DNA of 64,000 nt, taken from assembly GCF_040730185.1 (NCBI RefSeq), contig NZ_CP160402.1:6758001-6822000 (forward strand). The letters are read 5' to 3'. The DNA is from Streptomyces sp. Je 1-332 (GTDB lineage: Bacteria > Actinomycetota > Actinomycetes > Streptomycetales > Streptomycetaceae). Within the stretch, counting starts at the first letter, position 1; the number at the start of each line of letters is the position of its first letter. Below are positions 34,231-43,148 of the stretch, in pieces. The notes beneath the pieces were generated by a model. That model did not search any database, had not been told where the DNA came from, and was given only the letters and a program-made list of their open reading frames with translations. The position numbers and the translations under genes were made by a program.

Positions 34231-35535
34231 GAAGCAGTAAGCCAACTCACCGTTCCTGGCCACGACATGGCCACCGTGCACCACCATGTCCCGCTGCGGC
34301 ATGTCCACCAGGACCTGCGGCAGGCACTCCCCGCGCACGAGGATGAAGTCGGCCGGAGCGCCGGGCTTCAGGTCCGCGTGGTCGAGGCCCATCACGTCTG
34401 CGCCACCGTGCGCGCCCACGTTGTAGCAGTCGGCGAGCTCGTCGTCGAGGCGGACGTCGGTAACCCAGCCGAGGATGTGCGCACGGTGCAGCATGTCGGC
34501 GTTGCCGAACGGGCTCCACGCGTCGCGCACCCCGTCCGAGCCGAGCCCCACCCGCACCCCGTGATCGCGCAGCTTCGCGATCGGCAGGACCAGCGACTCG
34601 TTCGGCGCGACCGTGGTCAGGGAGATGTCCTGCTCGCCCAAGTCGGCCGCCATCCTGCCCAGTTCGGTGTCGGAGAGGTTCGGCAGGCAGAAGACGTGGC
34701 TGACCGTGACCTTGCCGCGCAGTGAGAGCGCGCGGGTGCGGTCGATGATGGCCCGCAGCACCTTCGTACCCTTCTCGTCGCGGTCGTGGAGGTGGATGTC
34801 CACGCCGACCCCGTGGCGGTCCGCGAGGCCGAAGACCAGGTCGAGCTGTTCGTCCATCGCGTGGTCGAAGCTGATCGGGTCGATGCCGCCGACGAGGTCG
34901 ATCGCGCCGGAGCGGGCCGCTTCCTCCAGGAGCTCCGCCGTGCCCGGGGTCCGGACCACGCCGTGCTGCGGGAACGCCACGATCTGCACGTCCAGGGCGT
35001 CCCGCAGCCGCTCACGGGCCGTGTTCACGCCTTCGACGCCGGCCAGGTCGTAGGCGGGCGCCACGTCCACGTGGGCGCGCATCGCGCGGGTGCCGCGGGT
35101 CACGGCGTGCGCCATCAGGCCGTACGCGCGCTCGCCGACCGGCCGGGACTGGGTCCTGAACAGCTCCACGTCCTGGGCGCAGTAGTCGGCGATGCCGCTC
35201 GCGGGCTTCCGCGTGACCCAGTCGCCGCCCCACGTCGTCTTGTCCGGGTGGATGTGAGCGTCGACGAGCGAGGGCAGGGCGACCCGGCCACCGCAGTCGA
35301 TCACCTTGGCGCCCTTGGGTGCCCGGCCGTCCGTGATCCGGCCGTCGACGACCGTGAGGTCCACGGGCGTCCTCGCGCCGAAGGGGCGGACATCGCGGAA
35401 CACCATGGCCTTGGGGTGGCGACCACCGCTGCCGCGGGACGAGGCGGTGGCAGGGGAGCCGGCCGACACGGCGGCTCCGGTGCCCGCGAACGCGGCGGCA
35501 GCGCCGAGTACGCCGCGACGGGAGAGAGGCGTCAT
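34228..35535 (-). CDS. Tat-exported amidohydrolase (cytosine deaminase-like)
   Basis: 435 aa from the ATG at 35535 (GAAGGAG upstream). N-terminal twin-arginine signal SRRGVLGAAAAFAG. Metal-dependent hydrolase motifs: VDAHIHPDKT (HxH), VDIHLHDRDE, VSHVFCLP and the Asp in GLGSDGVRDAW, the set seen in cytosine deaminase and related aminohydrolases. Exported location argues for scavenging an external amine or cyclic amide. Its stop TAA is formed at the IS border; the pre-insertion stop would have been TAG at the same codon, so the protein is complete. Second gene after another exported amidohydrolase. Confidence 0.85.
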   Translation of the reverse strand: MTPLSRRGVLGAAAAFAGTGAAVSAGSPATASSRGSGGRHPKAMVFRDVRPFGARTPVDLTVVDGRITDGRAPKGAKVIDCGGRVALPSLVDAHIHPDKTTWGGDWVTRKPASGIADYCAQDVELFRTQSRPVGERAYGLMAHAVTRGTRAMRAHVDVAPAYDLAGVEGVNTARERLRDALDVQIVAFPQHGVVRTPGTAELLEEAARSGAIDLVGGIDPISFDHAMDEQLDLVFGLADRHGVGVDIHLHDRDEKGTKVLRAIIDRTRALSLRGKVTVSHVFCLPNLSDTELGRMAADLGEQDISLTTVAPNESLVLPIAKLRDHGVRVGLGSDGVRDAWSPFGNADMLHRAHILGWVTDVRLDDELADCYNVGAHGGADVMGLDHADLKPGAPADFILVRGECLPQVLVDMPQRDMVVHGGHVVARNGELAYCF

Positions 35536-35591
35536 GGGGGTCTCCTTCAAGAGGTGTGGTGCGCGGGCAGTTCCAGGTGGCGCGGGGGAGT

Positions 35592-36872
35592 TCAGAGTGC
35601 GAAGCCCGAACGGACCACGCGTACGGGCTTCTTGAGGACCGTCACGTCGGCCAGCGGATCGCCGTCCACGAGGAGCACGTCACCGGCGAAGCCGCGCGCC
35701 AGGCGGCCCGCCGTGCGGTCGAGGCCAAGGAGCTTCGCGGCGCCGGTGGTGGCCGTGCGGATCGCGTCGAGCGCGGAGAGCCCGGCAGCCCGCATGAGCT
35801 CCACCTCGCGGCCGATGGGCTTGATCTTCCCGCCGGACGAGTCCGTGCCGGCGGCCAGCGGCACACCCAGCTCGTGCGCGGCGAGCACGGCACGCTGCAA
35901 GGCCGGCAGGTACTGGCGGCCGCGCTCCGCGAGCACGGGGTCCGGCGAATCGGCGAGCCCGGCGATCGCGGTGAGGGTCGGGGTGAAGTACGTGCCCCTG
36001 CGCCGCATCTCGTGCAGCGTGCGCTCGCCGACGAACGCGCCGTGCTCAAGGGAGCGGACGCCCGCCATGACGGCGTCATGGCAGCCCTTCTCGCTGTAGC
36101 TGTGGCAGAGCACGCCCTTGCCGCCGCGCCGGGCGGCAGCGACCACGGCGGACAGCTGCTCGCGGTCGTACACCTGGGCCAGCGGATCCTGCTCGGGCAG
36201 CCCGGCGCGCTCGTTGACCCGGGTCTTGATGACATCGGCACCCCGGGCGATGTTGACCTCGACGACGCGGCGCAGCGCCTCGGGCGAGCGCACGCCGCCC
36301 CGGAGCCTGGCCAGCGGGGTGAGCTCCGGGTCGGCGAGGACCGTGTCGCCCAGGTCGGGCGTGACGAAGACACCGGCGGCGCGCAGCCTCGGCGCCTGCT
36401 CCGGAGCCTGGCGGGCCAGCTCCCGTACGGCAATGTCCTGGTAGAAGTTGGTCGAGCCGCTGCGCGCGCTGGTCGCCCCGTACTGAACCGCGTCGCGCGC
36501 CTCGGCCGCGGTGTTGAGGTGGATGTGCGCCTCGACGAGACCCGGCAGGATCCAGCGTCCGTGCGCGTCGAGCACCTCGGCCTTTTCGGGCACTTCGGCG
36601 CTCCCGCGCCTGCCCGCCGAGCGCACGACTCCGTCCACGATGACGACCACCGCGTCCTCGGTCACCTCGCCGGTCGCGGGGTCGAGGAGGGTGCCGCCCT
36701 CGATGACCAGATCCCCGCCGGCCGGCCGCCGCCCCTCGCTCGCTGCCGTGGCGTCCGTCCGGGGCGCGGCGGCGGTCAGCGCGGCGGTGGTCCCGGCGAG
36801 CGCGGCGGCCCCCGCGAGGACACCACGCCGGGTGAGCCGGGAGGAGGGCGGAGGGATGGACTCGACGCACAT
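35592..36872 (-). CDS. Tat-exported amidohydrolase (imidazolonepropionase/prolidase-like)
   Basis: 426 aa from the ATG at 36872. Twin-arginine signal LTRRGVLAGAAALAG. Active-site pattern: LVEAHIHLN (HxH), a Lys that could be carboxylated in GADVIKTRV, VLCHSYSEKG and LEHGAF (two His), and the Asp in AAGTDSSGG. It precedes the other exported amidohydrolase by 56 nt and forms an operon with it. Two TTGTATACCAA-type sites lie directly upstream, next to a GntR gene. The substrate is unknown; an N-acyl or cyclic-dipeptide-like compound is a guess. Confidence 0.85.
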   Translation of the reverse strand: MCVESIPPPSSRLTRRGVLAGAAALAGTTAALTAAAPRTDATAASEGRRPAGGDLVIEGGTLLDPATGEVTEDAVVVIVDGVVRSAGRRGSAEVPEKAEVLDAHGRWILPGLVEAHIHLNTAAEARDAVQYGATSARSGSTNFYQDIAVRELARQAPEQAPRLRAAGVFVTPDLGDTVLADPELTPLARLRGGVRSPEALRRVVEVNIARGADVIKTRVNERAGLPEQDPLAQVYDREQLSAVVAAARRGGKGVLCHSYSEKGCHDAVMAGVRSLEHGAFVGERTLHEMRRRGTYFTPTLTAIAGLADSPDPVLAERGRQYLPALQRAVLAAHELGVPLAAGTDSSGGKIKPIGREVELMRAAGLSALDAIRTATTGAAKLLGLDRTAGRLARGFAGDVLLVDGDPLADVTVLKKPVRVVRSGFAL

Positions 36873-36915
36873 GGGGCTGCTCCAGGACGGGTTACGGAGG
36901 GAACGCGTCCGCAGT

Positions 36916-36928
36916 TTGTATACCAAGC
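36916..36928. promoter_or_regulatory. GntR-type operator, proximal site
   Basis: TTGTATACCAAGC centred on GTATAC, 44-56 nt before the amidohydrolase ATG. It is the reverse complement (12 bp exact) of the distal site at 37008-37019. Confidence 0.7.
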
Positions 36929-37007
36929 TGGAGTGGCCCGCAAGGAGTGGCGGGGGAATGTGGAGATTTCGGCAGAGCCAGGTCCAGGAGTGTGGCCAAC
37001 ATGCAGG

Positions 37008-37020
37008 GCTTGGTATACAG
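37008..37020. promoter_or_regulatory. GntR-type operator, distal site
   Basis: GCTTGGTATACAG, centred 95 bp from the proximal site and 20 bp past the gntR stop. The pair sits on nearly the same DNA face (about nine helical turns). Confidence 0.68.
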
Positions 37021-37039
37021 AGTCCAGCAGGAGCCCCCG

Positions 37040-37771
37040 TCAGGCGCCGTTCTCGCCGCTCTCGCCGCTCTCTTCGAAGAGCGACCGCAGCGCCACCGCC
37101 TGGCTGTCCCGCACATGCAGCAGCGTGCTCGCCGCCGCCGTCTCCTCGTCGCCCGACGCGATCTGGCGGTAGATGAGGTCATGCTGGGCCCGCATGTGGT
37201 CCGGCTCGGCGCGCATGCCGAACAGGAGCTGGAGCTGCCAGCTCAGCTGCTCCATCGTGCGGGCCAGGAGCGGATTGCCGGAGAGGGTCACGATGCCTTC
37301 GTGGAAGGCCGTGTGCGCCGCGACCTCGCGCGGTCCGTCGTCCACGTCCGACGCCTGCTCGGCCTGGTGGAGCGTGGCCCTCAGTGCGTCGAGACCCGGT
37401 GGCTCGTCCGGCGCGCTCCGTGCCACGCGGCGCGCCGCAAGCAGGGACGCCTGGACCGCGAGCGGCTCCCACACCTCGTACAGGTGCCGCACATCGGAAC
37501 GTTCCAGGCGGCGCACCCGCACCCCGCTGTGCGGCAGGAGTTCGAGCAGGCCCTCCGCGACCAGCGCGCGCATCGCCTCCCGTACGGGGACCCGCGACAT
37601 CCGCAGCTCCTCGGCGACCTCACGCTCCACGAGCCGCGAGCCCAGCGGATAGCGCCGGTCCACGATGCGTTGCCGGACGGCCTCGCGGGCCTGGGCGCTC
37701 AGCGAAACCCGCTCCGTACCGCCCGCCGTGCTGCCCGCTGTACCGTCCGCCGTACTGCCCGCCACGTGCAC
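37040..37771 (-). CDS. GntR-family (FCD subfamily) transcriptional regulator
   Basis: 243 aa. The winged helix is clear: REAVRQRIVDRRYPLGSRLVEREVAEELRMSRVPVREAMRALVAEGLLE (shown in parts; residues ~28-78), followed by HSGVRVRRL. The helical FCD domain has the metal-binding Asp/His positions in DVRHLYEVW and AHTAFHEGIVTLSGN. It lies just upstream of, and in the same direction as, the two amidohydrolase genes, with matching palindromic sites between. Probable ligand-responsive repressor of that pair and perhaps of itself. Confidence 0.9.
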   Translation of the reverse strand: MHVAGSTADGTAGSTAGGTERVSLSAQAREAVRQRIVDRRYPLGSRLVEREVAEELRMSRVPVREAMRALVAEGLLELLPHSGVRVRRLERSDVRHLYEVWEPLAVQASLLAARRVARSAPDEPPGLDALRATLHQAEQASDVDDGPREVAAHTAFHEGIVTLSGNPLLARTMEQLSWQLQLLFGMRAEPDHMRAQHDLIYRQIASGDEETAAASTLLHVRDSQAVALRSLFEESGESGENGA

Positions 37772-37816
37772 CGTCCTCCGTTCGGCCGCCTGCCGTGGAG
37801 GATACGGGCAGACCGG

Positions 37817-38170
37817 TCAGGTCGCGGGGCGCCGGTCCGCGTACTCGAAGACCGTGCCGTCCGGGTGCACCGCGATGAGGTTGCGGCCCACCGGCGTAGG
37901 GACGGGGCCCGCGATGACCCGGGCACCCGACGCGTTCAGGACGGAGTACGCCTCGTCGACGTCCGGTACCGCGATGGTCGCCGAGACCTTGCGGAGGATC
38001 TCCAGCTCATGCTCGGGCCCGCTCATCAACAGAAAGCAGCCGATTGCCGCGACCGAGACGCCCTCGCGCTCGAAACGCTGCGCGGTGTTGCCCGCGAGGC
38101 GTTCGTAGAAGGCGACCGAGGACTCCAGGTCCTCGACGCAGATACGCAGCGTGGCTCCCAGGATCTCCAT
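37817..38170 (-). CDS. VOC-family (glyoxalase-like) protein
   Basis: 117 aa from the ATG at 38170. Two beta-alpha-beta-beta-beta units: ATLRICVEDLESSVAFYERL at the start and TIAVPDVDEAYSVLNASGARVI in the second half, ending HPDGTVFEYAD. The usual metal residues are only partly present. It starts 10 nt after the P-loop gene and is followed 45 nt later by gntR, so all are on one minus-strand run. Function unknown. Confidence 0.75.
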   Translation of the reverse strand: MEILGATLRICVEDLESSVAFYERLAGNTAQRFEREGVSVAAIGCFLLMSGPEHELEILRKVSATIAVPDVDEAYSVLNASGARVIAGPVPTPVGRNLIAVHPDGTVFEYADRRPAT

Positions 38171-38180
38171 ACGGGCGAGC

Positions 38181-38747
38181 CTAGTTGGCCCGGCCGCCGC
38201 GCGAGATCGTTTCGGGGGACTTTTGGGAGTTCCAGCCCGTGGCGGCCACCACATCGGCCGCGATGTCCTGGACGCGCCGTCCGTCCGTCGCCACCCGGTG
38301 GGTGCCGTCGGCCGCGTCCTCCTCCAGGCGTCGGGCCGTCAACGCGCTGCGGCGCAGCTGCTGTTCGAGCTCCGAGCCCAGTTCACGCGCCCTCAGCCGC
38401 GCCTCGACGGTGGCGTCCGACGCCGTGAGGAGCACACGGATGATGCGCGGGCCGCGCAGGGCACTGGTGAACAACCACTCCTCGCTCCCGAGCACGCTCG
38501 CCGTGTTCGTGTAGACGAGACGATGGCAGCCGAGGGCCGTGTAGTTGGCCCAGAGCGCCGCGAGATTGCGCTCGGTGATCCCGGAGCGGTGCGGATCGCC
38601 TTCCGGCGCCGGATGGACCGCGTCCAGGACGTCGCCCTCGATGTACGCGTGCCCCACGTCGGCCGCCCGCAGCAGCGCCGCGACCTCCCAGCCGACCGAG
38701 GACTTGCCCGCCCCGGAACGGCCGCCGATGAGCAGGGCCTCGGTCAT
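38181..38747 (-). CDS. P-loop ATP-binding protein (adenylate/gluconate kinase-like)
   Basis: 188 aa from the ATG at 38747, preceded by GGGAGAG. Walker A is GGRSGAGKSSVG (residues 8-19). HAYIEGDVLD is the acidic substrate/Mg region, and a lid-like VEARLRARELGSELEQQL follows. It resembles small AAA-33 kinases that act on sugars or nucleotides, but no family-specific residues allow naming it. It lies 40 nt after the enolase-like gene. Confidence 0.7.
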   Translation of the reverse strand: MTEALLIGGRSGAGKSSVGWEVAALLRAADVGHAYIEGDVLDAVHPAPEGDPHRSGITERNLAALWANYTALGCHRLVYTNTASVLGSEEWLFTSALRGPRIIRVLLTASDATVEARLRARELGSELEQQLRRSALTARRLEEDAADGTHRVATDGRRVQDIAADVVAATGWNSQKSPETISRGGRAN

Positions 38748-38787
38748 TCGCTCTCCCATGTGCCGAGCGTGGCAGGGCGGGGCGTAC

Positions 38788-39888
38788 TCACGCGACCCGG
38801 TATTCCTCGACCTCCTCCGTGCGCCGCAGCTCCAGGCCGTGGCCGACGCCGCCGTCGGGGCGGACGTGGCCGCCCGTCGGGTCGAGGGCACCGTCGAAGA
38901 ACATCGACTCGATCCGCACATGGTCGTGCAGCCACTCGATGTGCCGCAGATTCGGCACGCACGCGGCGACCGCGGCATGCGCGTGCGGGGAGCAGCGGGC
39001 CGAGACCTCGATGCCGTGCGCCTGCGCGAGGGCCGCCGCGCGCAGCCACTCGGTCAGACCGCCGCAGCGCGTCGCGTCCAGCTGCAGGCAGTCCACGGAG
39101 GGGATCATCCGTGCGAAGTACGCGAGGTCGTAGCCGTACGCGCCGGCCGCCACGTCGCAGACCAGCGCGTCCCGCACCAGCGCGAGCCCCCGCAGGTCGT
39201 CCGACGGCACCGGCTCCTCGAACCAGCCCACACCGTGCTCGGCGAGCACCCGGCCCACCCGTATCGCCTGCTTGCGGGTGTAGGCGCCGCTCGCGTCGAC
39301 GTACAACTCGGCCTGCGAGCCGATGACATCGCGCGCGGTGCGCACCCGCAGCACGTCGCGGGCCGCGGCCCGCCCCCAGGCCTCGCCGACCTTGATCTTG
39401 ACGCGGGGGATGCCCTGACCGTGCACCCAGCCGTTCAGCTGCGCCGCCAGATGCGTGTCGTGGTACGTCGTGAAGCCGCCGCTCCCGTAGACGGGGACCT
39501 CGTCGCGGGCCGCGCCCAGGAGGCGTACGAGCGGGATCTCCAGGAGGCGCGCCTTCAGGTCCCACAGGGCGATGTCGATCGCCGAGACGGCGCCGGACGC
39601 GGCTCCGGGGCGGCCGGTGTCGCGGATCGCCTGCGTCATCGCCGTGTGGGCCGCGGGGATGTCGAGCGCGTCCATGCCGGTGACGACCGGCGCGAGCTGC
39701 TCGGACAGGAGGGCGACGGTGGACGCGGGGCCATAGGTCCAGCCCGTCCCCGTCGCGTCGCCCGCGGTGATCTCGACGATCACGATGGTCGTGCTCTCCC
39801 ACGCGAGGGTGCCGTCCGCCTCCGGGGCGTCCGCGGGGACCGAGTAGGCGGACATGGCGGGGCTTTCGATGCGCACTGCGTCCTTCAT
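38788..39888 (-). CDS. Enolase-superfamily (mandelate racemase-like) protein with an altered metal site
   Basis: 366 aa from the ATG at 39888. Capping domain then barrel with K164-x-K166 (VKIKVG), first metal ligand D198 (YVDASGAY) and second E224/E225 (FEEPVP). The third ligand, normally Glu in AAGEYGYD, is Ala250 (AAGAYGYD; codon GCG, one base from GAG). Later D271 and H302/H304 are kept. Family members dehydrate or epimerize sugar acids. Either the site is repaired by a neighbour or activity is lost. Divergent from the transketolase gene, which suggests sugar-acid metabolism. Confidence 0.85.
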   Translation of the reverse strand: MKDAVRIESPAMSAYSVPADAPEADGTLAWESTTIVIVEITAGDATGTGWTYGPASTVALLSEQLAPVVTGMDALDIPAAHTAMTQAIRDTGRPGAASGAVSAIDIALWDLKARLLEIPLVRLLGAARDEVPVYGSGGFTTYHDTHLAAQLNGWVHGQGIPRVKIKVGEAWGRAAARDVLRVRTARDVIGSQAELYVDASGAYTRKQAIRVGRVLAEHGVGWFEEPVPSDDLRGLALVRDALVCDVAAGAYGYDLAYFARMIPSVDCLQLDATRCGGLTEWLRAAALAQAHGIEVSARCSPHAHAAVAACVPNLRHIEWLHDHVRIESMFFDGALDPTGGHVRPDGGVGHGLELRRTEEVEEYRVA

Positions 39889-40224
39889 CGGGACCGTCCT
39901 GGATGACGTGCGGGGGTGGGGGCGCGGAGCGGGGCGGGGCTGACTCGAAACCCCCCACACCTGCGACGGCGCCCGGTACGGGTATCCCGAAGCCCGAGGG
40001 GCAAACCGGGCGCGGCGCCGGATCCGGCCCGCGTCTCCCCGGTGCTGATGGCGGTGTTCGACGGCGGTGTTTGACGGCGGTTCGCAGGGGCAACCCGAAG
40101 GGCCCGCGTGCCAGGGTCGTCGGGAGGCCGGGCGCGCCAGGAACCGACGGCCCGCGCGACCGGCGGACCGCCGGAGACCGACTGCGCCGAGACCGACTGC
40201 ACCACATCCCAAGGAGGGCCCGCC
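39889..40224. promoter_or_regulatory. Divergent control region with a 13-bp tandem repeat
   Basis: 336 nt without a gene between the enolase-like and transketolase genes. About 2.5 copies of a 13-bp unit (CGGTGTTCGACGG type) occupy 40052-40083 and could be regulator sites. AAGGAGG at the right end is the transketolase ribosome site. No confident promoter hexamers were seen. Confidence 0.45.
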
Positions 40225-42081
40225 ATGACCACCAGCGAACTCGCCCCACTCGCCCGGCAGTTGCGGGTCGACTCCGTCCGCGCCGCGGCCGCCGCGGGCT
40301 CCGGGCACCCCACGTCGTCGATGTCCGCCGCCGACCTGATGGCGGTGCTCCTCGCGCACCATCTGCGCTACGACTTCGACCGCCCCGACCATCCCGGCAA
40401 CGACCGCTTCATCCTCTCCAAGGGGCACGCCTCGCCCCTCCTGTACGCGGCCTACAAGGCGGCGGGCGTCGTCAGCGACAGCGAGCTGCTGACCTTCCGC
40501 GAGCAGGGCAGCCGCCTCGAAGGGCACCCCACGCCGCGCCGCATCCCGTGGGTCGAGGTCGCCACCGGGTCCCTCGGCCAGGGGCTTCCCATCGGCGTCG
40601 GCATGGCCCTTTCCGGCAAGCGGCTCGACCGGATCCCCTACCGGGTCTGGGTGCTGTGCGGCGACAGTGAACTCGCCGAGGGCTCGGTGTGGGAGGCCGT
40701 CGAACACGCGGGATACGAGCAGCTGGACAACCTGACCGCCGTCGTCGACGTCAACCGCCTCGGGCAGCGCGGCCCCACCCGTCACGCCTGGGATCTCGAC
40801 GCCTACGCACGTCGCTTCGCCGCCTTCGGCTGGCATGTCGTCGAGGTCGACGGCCACGACCTGGAGGACGTCGACCGCGCCTTCCAGGAGGCCCGCTCCA
40901 CCACCCGGCAGCCCACGGTCGTCCTCGCCCGCACCGTCAAGGGCAAGGGCGTCGCCGCCGCCGAGGACCGCGAGGGCCTGCACGGCAAACCGCTGCCGGA
41001 CGCGGAAGCGGCGATCGAGGAGCTGGGCGGCGCGGACGGCGGGGCCGGCGTGCGCGTCGAGGTGCGCAAGCCCGCCGCCGCGCGGGCGCTGCACGCGACG
41101 CGCAGCGGCCACCTGGAGCTGCCGCGCCACGAGGTGGGCGAAGCCGTCGCCACCCGCACCGCCTTCGGTCAGGCGCTGACCGCGCTCGGCACCGCGCGCG
41201 GCGACGTCGTGGCCCTCGACGGGGAGGTCGGCGACTCCACGCGGACCGAGTACTTCGCCAAGGAACACCCCGACCGCTACTTCGAGTGCTACATCGCCGA
41301 GCAGCAACTCGTCGCCGCAGCCGTGGGGTTGGCGGTGCGCGACTGGGTGCCGTACGCGTCGACGTTCGCCGCGTTCCTCACCCGGGCCCACGACTTCGTC
41401 CGGATGGCGGCGGTCAGCGGCGCCGGCATCAACATCGTCGGATCGCACGCGGGTGTGGCCATCGGCCAGGACGGGCCGTCCCAGATGGGCCTCGAAGACC
41501 TGGCGATGTTCCGCGCCGTACACGGTTCGACGGTCCTGTATCCGTGCGACGCCCACCAGACCGGCAAGCTCGTCGCGCAGATGGCGGATCTGGACGGCGT
41601 ACGGTACCTGCGTACGTCACGCGGCGACGCGCCGGTCATCTACGGGCCGGGCGAGGAGTTCCCCGTCGGCGGCTCCAAGGTCCTGCGCTCCTCCGACGCC
41701 GACCGGATCACGCTGGTCGCGGCGGGCGTGACCGTGCACGAGGCGCTGAGCGCCGCCGAGTTCCTCGACCGCGAGGGCATCCAGGTGCGCGTCATCGACC
41801 TGTACTCGGTCAAGCCCGTCGACCGCGCCACCCTGCGCGAGGCCGCGGAACGCACCGGCTGCCTGCTCACCGTCGAGGACCACCGGCCGGAGGGCGGCAT
41901 CGGAGACGCCGTCGCCGAGGCCTTCGCCGACGGAGGCCCGGTGCCGCGCCTGGTGCGGCTCGCGGTGAACACGATGCCGGGCTCGGCGTACCCCGACGAG
42001 CAGCTGCACGACGCCGGCATCGACGCCGAGTCCATCGCGGCGGCCGCTCGGCTGCTCGTGGAGCAAGCGGTCGTGCGCTGA
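40225..42081 (+). CDS. Transketolase (single chain, short form)
   Basis: 618 aa from the ATG with AAGGAGG. Thiamine-diphosphate domain: SGHPTSSMSAADLMAVLL, FILSKGHASPLLYAA, and the cofactor motif GDSELAEGS...AVVDVN. The pyrimidine domain has the catalytic Glu in CYIAEQQLVAAAVGLA. The C-terminal domain is GIQVRVIDLYSVKPVD. It is shorter than housekeeping transketolases (~690 aa), so it is probably an accessory enzyme, maybe linked to the divergent enolase-like gene. The LigD-like gene follows by 39 nt. Confidence 0.85.
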   Translation: MTTSELAPLARQLRVDSVRAAAAAGSGHPTSSMSAADLMAVLLAHHLRYDFDRPDHPGNDRFILSKGHASPLLYAAYKAAGVVSDSELLTFREQGSRLEGHPTPRRIPWVEVATGSLGQGLPIGVGMALSGKRLDRIPYRVWVLCGDSELAEGSVWEAVEHAGYEQLDNLTAVVDVNRLGQRGPTRHAWDLDAYARRFAAFGWHVVEVDGHDLEDVDRAFQEARSTTRQPTVVLARTVKGKGVAAAEDREGLHGKPLPDAEAAIEELGGADGGAGVRVEVRKPAAARALHATRSGHLELPRHEVGEAVATRTAFGQALTALGTARGDVVALDGEVGDSTRTEYFAKEHPDRYFECYIAEQQLVAAAVGLAVRDWVPYASTFAAFLTRAHDFVRMAAVSGAGINIVGSHAGVAIGQDGPSQMGLEDLAMFRAVHGSTVLYPCDAHQTGKLVAQMADLDGVRYLRTSRGDAPVIYGPGEEFPVGGSKVLRSSDADRITLVAAGVTVHEALSAAEFLDREGIQVRVIDLYSVKPVDRATLREAAERTGCLLTVEDHRPEGGIGDAVAEAFADGGPVPRLVRLAVNTMPGSAYPDEQLHDAGIDAESIAAAARLLVEQAVVR

Positions 42082-42120
42082 CCCCGCACCCCCCGAGAGC
42101 CGCAGGAAAGGAACCCCCAC

Positions 42121-43047
42121 ATGACCAGCGCACGAACGCTGCGGGCGGGGCGTCGCACCGTACAGCTGCACCGTCCCGACAAGGTCCTCTTCCCGGCCGG
42201 CGACGGAACGGGCCATACGAAAGGCGACCTCGCGGACTACTACCGGGCCGTCGCCCCGTTCATGCTGCCCCACCTGCGCAGTCGCCCCCTGATGCTGGAG
42301 CGGCACCCGGACGGGGTCGACGGGCCCCGCTTCATGCAGAAGGAAACCCCCGACCACTACCCGGAGTGGATCACCCGCGTCGAGGTCGCCAAGGAGGGCG
42401 GCACCGTCCACCACACGGTGTGCGACGACACCGCCACGCTCCTCTACCTCGCCGACCAGGCCTGCCTCACGCTGCACCGCTGGACGTCCCGCGCCGCCGG
42501 CGCCGGCGGCATCACCCACCCCGACCGGCTCGTCTTCGACCTCGACCCGGCCAAGGACGACTTCGGCCCCGTCCGCGAGGCGGCGGGCCTCCTGGGCGAA
42601 CTGCTCGACCACGTCGGCCTGCCGTCCGCCCTGATGACCACGGGCTCGCGTGGACTGCACGTCATCGTGCCCCTCAACGGCCGCCACGACTTCGACGACG
42701 TACGCGCCTTCGCACGGGACGTCGCCGAGACCCTCGCCCAGGCCCACCCCGAGCAGCTCACGACGGCCGCCCGCAAGAAGGACCGCGGCGACCGCCTCTA
42801 TCTCGACGTGCAGCGCAACGCGTACGCGCAGACCGCCGTCGCCCCGTTCTCGGTCCGTGCCAAACCCGGTGCGCCGGTCGCCGTGCCCGTCGCCTGGGAC
42901 GACCTCGACGACCCCGCGCTGGGCGCCCGCCGCTGGACCATCGAGGACGCCGTCGAGCAGGCCCGCACCGATCCCTGGGCGGGCCTTCTGCGGTCCGGGC
43001 GCGCCCTCGGCCCGGCCCGCCGCAAGCTGCGCGCCCTGAGCGGCTGA
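42121..43047 (+). CDS. LigD-type polymerase-domain (primase-polymerase) protein
   Basis: 308 aa: a free-standing AEP polymerase domain of bacterial NHEJ. Motifs: HRPDKVLFP, metal-binding D-x-D in VFDLDPAKDD, TGSRGLHVIVPL with its His, and the third acidic site near RLYLDVQRN. It lacks ligase and phosphoesterase domains, as usual when Streptomyces encodes LigD parts separately. Expected to extend or fill ends, inserting ribonucleotides, with Ku. No ku or ligase gene is in the window. Confidence 0.88.
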   Translation: MTSARTLRAGRRTVQLHRPDKVLFPAGDGTGHTKGDLADYYRAVAPFMLPHLRSRPLMLERHPDGVDGPRFMQKETPDHYPEWITRVEVAKEGGTVHHTVCDDTATLLYLADQACLTLHRWTSRAAGAGGITHPDRLVFDLDPAKDDFGPVREAAGLLGELLDHVGLPSALMTTGSRGLHVIVPLNGRHDFDDVRAFARDVAETLAQAHPEQLTTAARKKDRGDRLYLDVQRNAYAQTAVAPFSVRAKPGAPVAVPVAWDDLDDPALGARRWTIEDAVEQARTDPWAGLLRSGRALGPARRKLRALSG

Positions 43048-43075
43048 GGTACGGCTTCGTCAACCCGGGCACGGC

Positions 43076-43107
43076 TGAGCCCGCGGGCTTAAGGGCCCGC
43101 GGGCTCA
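43076..43107. terminator. Hairpin terminator
   Basis: Perfect 13-bp stem (43076-43088 with 43095-43107) and a 6-nt loop, 28 nt past the LigD-like stop. It also faces the 56-aa membrane-protein gene coming from the right. Confidence 0.83.
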
Positions 43108-43148
43108 TGGACTTCAGGGTTCCGAGTGCGGCTACCACCGTGCGGCGG

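Noticed and set aside
39889..41556. Very long minus-strand frame continuing the enolase-like gene across the transketolase gene
   Set aside because: It is antisense to clear transketolase motifs, is typical GC-rich shadow coding, and the enolase family start fits 39888.
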